64,000 nucleotides of DNA, from the NCBI RefSeq assembly GCF_051401765.1, contig NW_027480438.1, positions 5,952,001 to 6,016,000 on the forward strand. The letters are read 5' to 3'. Below, piece by piece: positions 48,101 through 61,703 of this stretch. A program made the translations under genes and the position numbers. Below the pieces are notes generated by a model, which made no database searches, was not told the origin of the DNA, and was given only the letters and a program-made list of their open reading frames with translations. Positions within the stretch are counted from its first letter, which is position 1, and each line of letters starts with the position of its first letter. Source of the DNA: Calliopsis andreniformis (lineage: Eukaryota > Arthropoda > Insecta > Hymenoptera > Andrenidae).

Positions 48101-49476
48101 CAATCCTCAGTCTTCAATCCTCAATACTCAATCCTCAATCCTCAATCATCAATTCTCAATTCTCAATCCTCAATATTCAATCATCAATACTCAATCTTCA
48201 ATCCTCAATCCCCAATCCTCAATCTTCAATGCTCAATCCTCAATCCTCAATCCTCAATCCTCAATCCTCAATCCTCAATCTTCAATCCTCAATACTCAAT
48301 CTGCAATCCTCAATCCTCAATCCTCAATCCTCAATCCTCATTCTTAAGTCCTCAATACCCATTCCTCAATCTTCAATCCTCAATCCCCAATCCTCAATTC
48401 TCAATCCTCAATCCTTAATCCTCACACCTCAAACATCAATATTCAACCCTCAGTCCTCGTCCTCAATCCACAACCCTCAATCCTCAGTCCTCAATACTCA
48501 ATCTTCAATCCTCAATACTCAATCCTCAATCCTCAATCCTCAATCTTCAATCCTCAATACTCAATCTTCAATCCTCAATCCTCAATACTCAATCCTCAAT
48601 CCTCATTCTTCAATCTTCAATACCCAATCCTCAATCTTCAAACCTCAATCCTCAATCCTCAATCCTCAATCCTCAATCCTCATTCTTCAATTCTCCATAC
48701 CCAATACTCAATCTTCAACCCTCAATCCTCTATCCTCAATCCTCAATTCTCAATCCTAATTCTTCAATCCTCAATACCCAATCCTCAATCTTCAATCCTC
48801 AGTCCTCAATATTCAATCATCAATATTCAATCTTCAATCCTCAAGCCTCAATCCTCAATCCCCAATCTTCAATCCTCCATACTCAATCTTCAATCCTCAA
48901 TCCTCAATCATCAATCATCAATCCTCAATCCTCAGTCATCAATCCTCAATCTTCAATACTCAATCCTCAATGCTCAATCCTCAATCCTCAATCCTCATTC
49001 CTCAAACCTCAATCCTCAACCCTCAGTCCTCATCCTCAATTCGCAATACTCAATCCTCAATCATCAATCCTCAATCTTCAATCATGAATACTCAATCTTC
49101 AATACTCAATCCTAAATCCTCAATCCTAAAATCCTCAATCCCCCATATTCAACACACAACCCTCAGCCATCAATCCTCAATACTCAACCATCAATTATCA
49201 ATTCTCAATACTCAATAGAATATCCTGAATTCTCAGTTTTCAATACTCAATCCTGAATCCTCAATCTTCAACTCTCAGTCCTCAACAATCAGTTGTCAAT
49301 CCTCAATCCTCAATAGAATATCCTCAATTCACAGTTTTCAATACTCAATACTCAATCTTCAATCTTCAAATCTCAATCCACAGACATCAATTCTCATCAC
49401 TCAACCCTCAACACTCAGTCCTCAATCTTCAAACATCGATCCTCAATCCTCAATCTCCAATCCTCCATACTCAATC
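45141..49476 (+). repeat. Higher-order unit 8 (4,336 bp), short family, long variant
   Basis: Elements lie at 45665, 45903, 47194, 49218 and 49316. Unlike units 7 and 9-11 it does not switch at 1.59 kb. It keeps the order seen at 1451-1905 and in the long family, including the element at 47194, and joins the short-family second half near 47342. This alternative middle (about 610 bp against about 315 bp) accounts for its 293 extra bases over unit 9. It also has the 49-bp loss near 48689 shared with unit 9. Confidence 0.88.
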
Positions 49477-52400
49477 TACTATCCTCAATCCTCAATCATC
49501 AATCCTCAATCCTCAATCCTCAGTCATCAATCCTCAATCTTCAATACTCATTCCTCAATCATCAATCCTCAATCCTCAATCCTCAATCCTCATTCCTCAA
49601 ACCTCAAACCTCAACCCTCAGTCCTCATCCTCAATTCTCAATTCTTAATCCTCATTCCTCAATCCTCAATCTTCAATCCTCAATAATCAATCTCCTATCC
49701 TAGATCCTCAATCCCCAATACTCTATCCTTAATCCTCAATATTCAATCCTCTATCCCCAGTCCACAACCTTCAATCCCCAAATCTCAATAATCAATCCTC
49801 AATCCTCAGTCCTTAATCGTCAATCATCAATCCACAATCTTCAATACTCAATCCCCAATCCTCAATCCTCAATCCTCAATCCTCAATCATCAATCCTCAA
49901 TCTTCAATACTCAATCCTCAATCCTCAACCCTCCATCCTCAATACTCAACCCTCAATCCTCAATACTCAATCATCAATCCTCAATTCTCAATACTCAGTA
50001 GAATATACTGAATTCTCAGGATTCAATACTCAAACCTCAATCCTCAGCCCACAGCCCTCATCCTCCATCCACAATCCTCAATCCTCAATCCTCAATCTTC
50101 AATCATCAATACTCAATCTTCAATCTTCAATACTCAATCCTCAATCCTAAAATCCTCAATCCTCAATATTCAACACACAACCCTCAACCATCAGTCCGCA
50201 ATACTCAACCATCAATCCTCAATTCTCAATACTCATTAGTATATCCTGAATTCTCAGTATTCAATACTCAAAACTCAATCCTCAACCATCAGCCCTCATC
50301 CTCCATCCTCAACCCTCAATCCTCAATCCTCAATCTTCAATCCTCAATACTCAACCTTCAATCTTCAATCCTCAATTCTCAATCCTCAATCCTCAATCCT
50401 CAATCCTCAATCCTCAGTCATCAATCCTCAATCTTCAATACTCAATCGTCAATCCGCAGTCCTCAATCCTCCATCCTCAATCTTCAATCCTGAATACTCA
50501 ATCTTCAATCCTCAATACTCAATCTTCAATCCTCAACACTCAATCCACAATCTACAATCCTCAATCCTCAATCATCAACCTTCAACCCTCAATACTCAAT
50601 CTTCAATCCTCAATCCTCAATCCTGAATCGTCAATCCTCATTCTTCAATCCTCAATACCCAAACCTCAGTCCTCAATCCTCAATCCTCAGTCATCAATCC
50701 TCAATAGTCAGTCATGAATACTCAATCTTCATAACTCAATCCTCAATCCTCAATCCTCAATCCTCAATCCTCGATCCTCAATCCTCATTCTTCAAACCTC
50801 AATCCTCAACCCTCAGTCCTCATCCTCAATTCTCAATTCTCAATCCTCAATCCTCAATCCTCAATCTTCAATCCTGAATAATCAATCTCCAATCCTAGAT
50901 CCTCAATCCCCAATCCTCAATCCTTAATGCTCAATCTTCAATCCTCAATCCCCAGTCCTCAATCTTCAATCCTCAATGCTCAATCCTCAATCCCCAATCC
51001 TCAATCCTCAGTCCTCAATCCTCAATCATCAAACCTCAAACCTCAATCCTCAACCGTCAGTACTCGTCCTCATTCCTCAAACCTCAAACCTCAACCCTCA
51101 GTCCTCATCCTCAATTCTCAATTCTTAATCCTCATTCCTCAATCCTCAATCTTCAATCCTCAATAATCAATCTCCTATCCTAGATCCTCAATCCCCAATA
51201 CTCTATCCTCAATCCTCAATCTTCAATAATGAATAATCAATCTCCAATCCAAGATCCTCAATCCCCAATCCTCAGTCCTTAATCCTCAATCTTCAATCCT
51301 CAATCCCCAGTCCTCAATCTTCAATCCTCAATGCTCAATCCTCAATCCCCAATCCTCAATCCTCAATCCTCAATCATCAATCCTCAATCATCAATACTCA
51401 TTCCTCAATCCTGAATCCTCAATCTTCAATCCTGAATACTCAATTTTCAATCCTCAATCCTCAATCCTCAATCCTCAATCCTCAATCCTCAATCCTGAAT
51501 CCTCAATCTTCAATCCTCAATACTCAATCTGCAATCCTCAGTCCTCAATCCTCAGGCCTCAAACATCAATATTCAACCCTCAGTCCTCGTTCTCAACCCA
51601 CAACCCTCAATCCTCAAACCTCAATCCTCAACCGTCAGTCCTCGTCCTCAATCCTCAACCCTCAATCCTCAATCCTCAATCTTCAACCCCAATAATCAAT
51701 CTCCAATCCTAGATCCTCAATCCCCAATCCTCAATCCTTAATCCTCAATCTTCAATCCTCAATACTCAATCTTCAATCCTCAATCCTCAATCCTCAATCC
51801 TCAATCCTCAGTACTCAAACATGAATCCTCTACCTTCAATCCTCAATACTCAATCTGCAATCCTCAATCCTCAATCCTCAATCCTCATTCTTCAATCCTC
51901 AATACCCAATCCTCAATCTTCAATCCTCAATCCTCAATCATCAATTCTCAATCCTCAATCCTCAATCCTCAGACCTCAAACATCAATATTCAACCCTCAG
52001 TCCTCGTCCTCAATCCACAACCCTCAATACTCAATCCTCAGTCTTCAATCTTCAATATTCAATCTTCAATCCTCAATCCTCAATCCTCAATACTCAATCC
52101 TCAATCCTCAAACCTCAATCATCAATCCTCAATCCTCAATCCTCAATCCTCAGTCTTCAATCCTCAATACTCAATCCTCAATCCTCAATCATCAATTCTC
52201 AATTCTCAATCCTCAATATTCAATCATCAATACTCAATCTTCAATCCTCAATCCCCAATCCTCAATCTTCAATGCTCAATCCTCAATCCTCAATCCTCAA
52301 TCCTCAATCCTCAATCCTCAATCTTCAATCCTCAATACTCAATCTGCAATCCTCAATCCTCAATCCTCAATCCTCAATCCTCATTCTTAAGTCCTCAATA

Positions 52401-53519
52401 CCCATTCCTCAATCTTCAATCCTCAATCCCCAATCCTCAATTCTCAATCCTCAATCCTTAATCCTCACACCTCAAACATCAATATTCAACCCTCAGTCCT
52501 CGTCCTCAATCCACAACCCTCAATCCTCAGTCCTCAATACTCAATCTTCAATCCTCAATACTCAATCCTCAATCCTCAATCCTCAATCTTCAATCCTCAA
52601 TACTCAATCTTCAATCCTCAATCCTCAATACTCAATCCTCAATCCTCATTCTTCAATCTTCAATACCCAATCCTCAATCTTCAAACCTCAATCCTCAATC
52701 CTCAATCCTCAATCCTCAATCCTCATTCTTCAATTCTCCATACCCAATACTCAATCTTCAACCCTCAATCCTCTATCCTCAATCCTCAATTCTCAATCCT
52801 AATTCTTCAATCCTCAATACCCAATCCTCAATCTTCAATCCTCAGTCCTCAATATTCAATCATCAATATTCAATCTTCAATCCTCAAGCCTCAATCCTCA
52901 ATCCCCAATCTTCAATCCTCCATACTCAATCTTCAATCCTCAATCCTCAATCATCAATCATCAATCCTCAATCCTCAGTCATCAATCCTCAATCTTCAAT
53001 ACTCAATCCTCAATGCTCAATCCTCAATCCTCAATCCTCATTCCTCAAACCTCAATCCTCAACCCTCAGTCCTCATCCTCAATTCGCAATACTCAATCCT
53101 CAATCATCAATCCTCAATCTTCAATCATGAATACTCAATCTTCAATACTCAATCCTCAATCCTCAATCCTAAAATCCTCAATCCCCCATATTCAACACAC
53201 AACCCTCAGCCATCAATCCTCAATACTCAACCATCAATTATCAATTCTCAATACTCAATAGAATATCCTGAATTCTCAGTTTTCAATACTCAATCCTGAA
53301 TCCTCAATCTTCAACTCTCAGTCCTCAACAATCAGTTGTCAATCCTCAATCCTCAATAGAATATCCTCAATTCACAGTTTTCAATACTCAATACTCAATC
53401 TTCAATCTTCAAATCTCAATCCACAGACATCAATTCTCATCACTCAACCCTCAACACTCAGTCCTCAATCTTCAAACATCGATCCTCAATCCTCAATCTC
53501 CAATCCTCCATACTCAATC
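49477..53519 (+). repeat. Higher-order unit 9 (4,043 bp), short family
   Basis: Elements lie at 50001, 50239, 53261 and 53359, with the 140-bp re-copy at about 51071. In the second half it lacks 49 bp (seven heptamers, from CATACTTC to CAATCCT) present in units 7, 10 and 11, so CATTCTTAAG stands 1,138 rather than 1,187 bp before the next landmark. Private changes such as CTACAATCC near 50551 and CTCGATCC near 50771 separate it from its neighbours. Confidence 0.9.
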
Positions 53520-56500
53520 TACTATCCTCAATCCTCAATCATCAATCCTCAATCCTCAATCCTCAGTCATCAATCCTCAATCTTCAATACTCATTCCTCA
53601 ATCATCAATCCTCAATCCTCAATCCTCAATCCTCATTCCTCAAACCTCAAACCTCAACCCTCAGTCCTCATCCTCAATTCTCAATTCTTAATCCTCATTC
53701 CTCAATCCTCAATCTTCAATCCTCAATAATCAATCTCCTATCCTAGATCCTCAATCCCCAATACTCTATCCTTAATCCTCAATATTCAATCCTCTATCCC
53801 CAGTCCACAACCTTCAATCCCCAAATCTCAATAATCAATCCTCAATCCTCAGTCCTTAATCGTCAATCATCAATCCACAATCTTCAATACTCAATCCCCA
53901 ATCCTCAATCCTCAATCCTCAATCCTCAATCATCAATCCTCAATCTTCAATACTCAATCCTCAATCCTCAACCCTCCATCCTCAATACTCAACCCTCAAT
54001 CCTCAATACTCAATCATCAATCCTCAATTCTCAATACTCAGTAGAATATACTGAATCCTCAGGATTCAATACTCAAACCTCAATCCTCAGCCCACAGCCC
54101 TCATCCTCCATCCACAATCCTCAATCCTCAATCCTCAATCTTCAATCATCAATACTCAATCTTCAATCTTCAATACTCAATCCTCAATCCTAAAATCCTC
54201 AATCCTCAATATTCAACACACAACCCTCAACCATCAGTCCGCAATACTCAACCATCAATCCTCAATTCTCAATACTCATTAGTATATCCTGAATTCTCAG
54301 TATTCAATACTCAAAACTCAATCCTCAACCATCAGCCCTCATCCTCCATCCTCAACCCTCAATCCTCAATCCTCAATCTTCAATCCTCAATACTCAACCT
54401 TCAATCTTCAATCCTCAATTCTCAATCCTCAATCCTCAATCCTCAATCCTCAATCCTCAGTCATCAATCCTCAATCTTCAATACTCAATCGTCAATCCGC
54501 AGTCCTCAATCCTCCATCCTCAATCTTCAATCCTGAATACTCAATCTTCAATCCTCAATACTCAATCTTCAATCCTCAACACTCAATCCACAATCCACAA
54601 TCCTCAATCCTCAATCATCAACCTTCAACCCTCAATACTCAATCTTCAATCCTCAATCCTCAATCCTGAATCGTCAATCCTCATTCTTCAATCCTCAATA
54701 CCCAAACCTCAGTCCTCAATCCTCAATCCTCAGTCATCAATCCTCAATAGTCAGTCATGAATACTCAATCTTCATAACTCAATCCTCAATCCTCAATCCT
54801 CAATCCTCAATCCTCAATCCTCAATCCTCATTCTTCAAACCTCAATCCTCAACCCTCAGTCCTCATCCTCAATTCTCAATTCTCAATCCTCAATCCTCAA
54901 TCCTCAATCTTCAATCCTGAATAATCAATCTCCAATCCTAGATCCTCAATCCCCAATCCTCAATCCTTAATGCTCAATCTTCAATCCTCAATCCCCAGTC
55001 CTCAATCTTCAATCCTCAATGCTCAATCCTCAATCCCCAATCCTCAATCCTCAGTCCTCAATCCTCAATCATCAAACCTCAAACCTCAATCCTCAACCGT
55101 CAGTACTCGTCCTCATTCCTCAAACCTCAAACCTCAACCCTCAGTCCTCATCCTCAATTCTCAATTCTTAATCCTCATTCCTCAATCCTCAATCTTCAAT
55201 CCTCAATAATCAATCTCCTATCCTAGATCCTCAATCCCCAATACTCTATCCTCAATCCTCAATCTTCAATAATGAATAATCAATCTCCAATCCAAGATCC
55301 TCAATCCCCAATCCTCAGTCCTTAATCCTCAATCTTCAATCCTCAATCCCCAGTCCTCAATCTTCAATCCTCAATGCTCAATCCTCAATCCCCAATCCTC
55401 AATCCTCAATCCTCAATCATCAATCCTCAATCATCAATACTCATTCCTCAATCCTGAATCCTCAACCTTCAATCCTGAATACTCAATTTTCAATCCTCAA
55501 TCCTCAATCCTCAATCCTCAATCCTCAATCCTCAATCCTGAATCCTCAATCTTCAATCCTCAATACTCAATCTGCAATCCTCAATCCTCAATCCTCAGGC
55601 CTCAAACATCAATATTCAACCCTCAGTCCTCGTTCTCAACCCACAACCCTCAATCCTCAAACCTCAATCCTCAACCGTCAGTCCTCGTCCTCAATCCTCA
55701 ACCCTCAATCCTCAATCCTCAATCTTCAACCCCAATAATCAATCTCCAATCCTAGATCCTCAATCCCCAATCCTCAATCCTTAATCCTCAATCTTCAATC
55801 CTCAATACTCAATCTTCAATCCTCAATCCTCAATCCTCAATCCTCAATCCTCAGTACTCAAACATGAATCCTCTACCTTCAATCCTCAATACTCAATCTG
55901 CAATCCTCAATCCTCAATCCTCAATCCTCATTCTTCAATCCTCAATACCCAATCCTCAATCTTCAATCCTCAATCCTCAATCATCAATTCTCAATCCTCA
56001 ATCCTCAATCCTCAGACCTCAAACATCAATATTCAACCCTCAGTCCTCGTCCTCAATCCACAACCCTCAATACTCAATCCTCAGTCTTCAATCATCAATA
56101 TTCAATCTTCAATCCTCAATCCTCAATCCTCAATACTCAATCCTCAATCCTCAAACCTCAATCATCAATCCTCAATCCTCAATCCTCAATCCTCAGTCTT
56201 CAATCCTCAATACTCAATCCTCAATTCTCAATCATCAATTCTCAATTCTCAATCCTCAATATTCAATCATCAATACTCAATCTTCAATCCTCAATCCCCA
56301 ATCCTCTATCTTCAATGCTCAATCCTCAATCCTCAATCCTCAATCCTCAATCCTCAATCCTCAATCTTCAATCCTCAATACTCAATCTGCAATCCTCAAT
56401 CCTCAATCCTCAATCCTCAATCCTCATTCTTAAGTCCTCAATACCCATTCCTCAATCTTCAATCCTCAATCCCCAATCCTCAATTCTCAATCCTCAATCC

Positions 56501-57611
56501 TTAATCCTCACACCTCAAACATCAATATTCAACCCTCAGTCCTCGTCCTCAATCCACAACCCTCAATCCTCAGTCCTCAATACTCAATCTTCAATCCTCA
56601 ATACTCAATCCTCAATCCTCAATCCTCAATCTTCAATCCTCAATACTCAATCTTCAATCCTCAATCCTCAATCCTCAATCCTCAATCCTCATTCTTCAAT
56701 CTTCAGTACCCAATCCTCAATCTTCAAACCTCAATCCTCAATCCTCAATCCTCAATCCTCAATCCTCATACTTCAATCCTCAATACCCAATCCTCAATCT
56801 TCAATCCTCAATCCTCATTCTTCAATTCTCCATACCCAATACTCAATCTTCAACCCTCAATCCTCTATCCTCAATCCTCAATTCTCAATCCTAATTCTTC
56901 AATCCTCAATACCCAATCCTCAATTTTCAATCCTCAGTCCTCAATATTCAATCATCAATATTCAATCTTCAATCCTCAAGCCTCAATCCTCAATCCCCAA
57001 TCTTCAATCCTCCATACTCAATCTTCAATCCTCAATCCTCAATCATCAATCATCAATCCTCAATCCTCAGTCATCAATCCTCAATCTTCAATACTCAATC
57101 CTCAATGCTCAATCCTCAATCCTCAATCCTCATTCCTCAAACCTCAATCCTCAACCCTCAGTCCTCATCCTCAATTCGCAATACTCAATCCTCAATCATC
57201 AATCCTCAATCTTCAATCATGAATACTCAATCTTCAATACTCAATCCTCAATCCTCAATCCTAAAATCCTCAATCCCCCATATTCAACACACAACCCTCA
57301 GCCATCAATCCTCAATACTCAACCATCAATTATCAATTCTCAATACTCAATAGAATATCCTGAATTCTCAGTTTTCAATACTCAATCCTGAATCCTCAAT
57401 CTTCAACTCTCAGTCCTCAACAATCAGTTGTCAATCCTCAATCCTCAATAGAATATCCTCAATTCACAGTTTTCAATACTCAATACTCAATCTTCAATCT
57501 TCAAATCTCAATCCACAGACATCAATTCTCATCACTCAACCCTCAACACTCAGTCCTCAATCTTCAAACATCGATCCTCAATCCTCAATCTCCAATCCTC
57601 CATACTCAATC
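53520..57611 (+). repeat. Higher-order unit 10 (4,092 bp), short family
   Basis: Elements lie at 54044, 54282, 57353 and 57451. It equals unit 11 in length, and by eye I found very few differences, one being CATCAATCATC near 57045 against CATCAATCCTC near 61137. Both share CTGAATCCTCAGG in place of CTGAATTCTCAGG at 54052 and 58144, which removes a GAATTC and marks them as sister copies. Confidence 0.92.
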
Positions 57612-60600
57612 TACTATCCTCAATCCTCAATCATCAATCCTCAATCCTCAATCCTCAGTCATCAATCCTCAATCTTCAATACTCATTCCTCAATCATCAA
57701 TCCTCAATCCTCAATCCTCAATCCTCATTCCTCAAACCTCAAACCTCAACCCTCAGTCCTCATCCTCAATTCTCAATTCTTAATCCTCATTCCTCAATCC
57801 TCAATCTTCAATCCTCAATAATCAATCTCCTATCCTAGATCCTCAATCCCCAATACTCTATCCTTAATCCTCAATATTCAATCCTCTATCCCCAGTCCAC
57901 AACCTTCAATCCCCAAATCTCAATAATCAATCCTCAATCCTCAGTCCTTAATCGTCAATCATCAATCCACAATCTTCAATACTCAATCCCCAATCCTCAA
58001 TCCTCAATCCTCAATCCTCAATCATCAATCCTCAATCTTCAATACTCAATCCTCAATCCTCAACCCTCCATCCTCAATACTCAACCCTCAATCCTCAATA
58101 CTCAATCATCAATCCTCAATTCTCAATACTCAGTAGAATATACTGAATCCTCAGGATTCAATACTCAAACCTCAATCCTCAGCCCACAGCCCTCATCCTC
58201 CATCCACAATCCTCAATCCTCAATCCTCAATCTTCAATCATCAATACTCAATCTTCAATCTTCAATACTCAATCCTCAATCCTAAAATCCTCAATCCTCA
58301 ATATTCAACACACAACCCTCAACCATCAGTCCGCAATACTCAACCATCAATCCTCAATTCTCAATACTCATTAGTATATCCTGAATTCTCAGTATTCAAT
58401 ACTCAAAACTCAATCCTCAACCATCAGCCCTCATCCTCCATCCTCAACCCTCAATCCTCAATCCTCAATCTTCAATCCTCAATACTCAACCTTCAATCTT
58501 CAATCCTCAATTCTCAATCCTCAATCCTCAATCCTCAATCCTCAATCCTCAGTCATCAATCCTCAATCTTCAATACTCAATCGTCAATCCGCAGTCCTCA
58601 ATCCTCCATCCTCAATCTTCAATCCTGAATACTCAATCTTCAATCCTCAATACTCAATCTTCAATCCTCAACACTCAATCCACAATCCACAATCCTCAAT
58701 CCTCAATCATCAACCTTCAACCCTCAATACTCAATCTTCAATCCTCAATCCTCAATCCTGAATCGTCAATCCTCATTCTTCAATCCTCAATACCCAAACC
58801 TCAGTCCTCAATCCTCAATCCTCAGTCATCAATCCTCAATAGTCAGTCATGAATACTCAATCTTCATAACTCAATCCTCAATCCTCAATCCTCAATCCTC
58901 AATCCTCAATCCTCAATCCTCATTCTTCAAACCTCAATCCTCAACCCTCAGTCCTCATCCTCAATTCTCAATTCTCAATCCTCAATCCTCAATCCTCAAT
59001 CTTCAATCCTGAATAATCAATCTCCAATCCTAGATCCTCAATCCCCAATCCTCAATCCTTAATGCTCAATCTTCAATCCTCAATCCCCAGTCCTCAATCT
59101 TCAATCCTCAATGCTCAATCCTCAATCCCCAATCCTCAATCCTCAGTCCTCAATCCTCAATCATCAAACCTCAAACCTCAATCCTCAACCGTCAGTACTC
59201 GTCCTCATTCCTCAAACCTCAAACCTCAACCCTCAGTCCTCATCCTCAATTCTCAATTCTTAATCCTCATTCCTCAATCCTCAATCTTCAATCCTCAATA
59301 ATCAATCTCCTATCCTAGATCCTCAATCCCCAATACTCTATCCTCAATCCTCAATCTTCAATAATGAATAATCAATCTCCAATCCAAGATCCTCAATCCC
59401 CAATCCTCAGTCCTTAATCCTCAATCTTCAATCCTCAATCCCCAGTCCTCAATCTTCAATCCTCAATGCTCAATCCTCAATCCCCAATCCTCAATCCTCA
59501 ATCCTCAATCATCAATCCTCAATCATCAATACTCATTCCTCAATCCTGAATCCTCAACCTTCAATCCTGAATACTCAATTTTCAATCCTCAATCCTCAAT
59601 CCTCAATCCTCAATCCTCAATCCTCAATCCTGAATCCTCAATCTTCAATCCTCAATACTCAATCTGCAATCCTCAATCCTCAATCCTCAGGCCTCAAACA
59701 TCAATATTCAACCCTCAGTCCTCGTTCTCAACCCACAACCCTCAATCCTCAAACCTCAATCCTCAACCGTCAGTCCTCGTCCTCAATCCTCAACCCTCAA
59801 TCCTCAATCCTCAATCTTCAACCCCAATAATCAATCTCCAATCCTAGATCCTCAATCCCCAATCCTCAATCCTTAATCCTCAATCTTCAATCCTCAATAC
59901 TCAATCTTCAATCCTCAATCCTCAATCCTCAATCCTCAATCCTCAGTACTCAAACATGAATCCTCTACCTTCAATCCTCAATACTCAATCTGCAATCCTC
60001 AATCCTCAATCCTCAATCCTCATTCTTCAATCCTCAATACCCAATCCTCAATCTTCAATCCTCAATCCTCAATCATCAATTCTCAATCCTCAATCCTCAA
60101 TCCTCAGACCTCAAACATCAATATTCAACCCTCAGTCCTCGTCCTCAATCCACAACCCTCAATACTCAATCCTCAGTCTTCAATCATCAATATTCAATCT
60201 TCAATCCTCAATCCTCAATCCTCAATACTCAATCCTCAATCCTCAAACCTCAATCATCAATCCTCAATCCTCAATCCTCAATCCTCAGTCTTCAATCCTC
60301 AATACTCAATCCTCAATTCTCAATCATCAATTCTCAATTCTCAATCCTCAATATTCAATCATCAATACTCAATCTTCAATCCTCAATCCCCAATCCTCTA
60401 TCTTCAATGCTCAATCCTCAATCCTCAATCCTCAATCCTCAATCCTCAATCCTCAATCTTCAATCCTCAATACTCAATCTGCAATCCTCAATCCTCAATC
60501 CTCAATCCTCAATCCTCATTCTTAAGTCCTCAATACCCATTCCTCAATCTTCAATCCTCAATCCCCAATCCTCAATTCTCAATCCTCAATCCTTAATCCT

Positions 60601-61703
60601 CACACCTCAAACATCAATATTCAACCCTCAGTCCTCGTCCTCAATCCACAACCCTCAATCCTCAGTCCTCAATACTCAATCTTCAATCCTCAATACTCAA
60701 TCCTCAATCCTCAATCCTCAATCTTCAATCCTCAATACTCAATCTTCAATCCTCAATCCTCAATCCTCAATCCTCAATCCTCATTCTTCAATCTTCAGTA
60801 CCCAATCCTCAATCTTCAAACCTCAATCCTCAATCCTCAATCCTCAATCCTCAATCCTCATACTTCAATCCTCAATACCCAATCCTCAATCTTCAATCCT
60901 CAATCCTCATTCTTCAATTCTCCATACCCAATACTCAATCTTCAACCCTCAATCCTCTATCCTCAATCCTCAATTCTCAATCCTAATTCTTCAATCCTCA
61001 ATACCCAATCCTCAATTTTCAATCCTCAGTCCTCAATATTCAATCATCAATATTCAATCTTCAATCCTCAAGCCTCAATCCTCAATCCCCAATCTTCAAT
61101 CCTCCATACTCAATCTTCAATCCTCAATCCTCAATCATCAATCCTCAATCCTCAATCCTCAGTCATCAATCCTCAATCTTCAATACTCAATCCTCAATGC
61201 TCAATCCTCAATCCTCAATCCTCATTCCTCAAACCTCAATCCTCAACCCTCAGTCCTCATCCTCAATTCGCAATACTCAATCCTCAATCATCAATCCTCA
61301 ATCTTCAATCATGAATACTCAATCTTCAATACTCAATCCTCAATCCTCAATCCTAAAATCCTCAATCCCCCATATTCAACACACAACCCTCAGCCATCAA
61401 TCCTCAATACTCAACCATCAATTATCAATTCTCAATACTCAATAGAATATCCTGAATTCTCAGTTTTCAATACTCAATCCTGAATCCTCAATCTTCAACT
61501 CTCAGTCCTCAACAATCAGTTGTCAATCCTCAATCCTCAATATAATATCCTCAATTCACAGTTTTCAATACTCAATACTCAATCTTCAATCTTCAAATCT
61601 CAATCCACAGACATCAATTCTCATCACTCAACCCTCAACACTCAGTCCTCAATCTTCAAACATCGATCCTCAATCCTCAATCTCCAATCCTCCATACTCA
61701 ATC
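57612..61703 (+). repeat. Higher-order unit 11 (4,092 bp), short family
   Basis: This is the sister copy of unit 10. Elements lie at 58136, 58374 and 61445. The last element, at 61543, has TATAATATCC instead of TAGAATATCC. The identical length and shared derived variants indicate a very recent duplication or conversion event. Confidence 0.92.
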
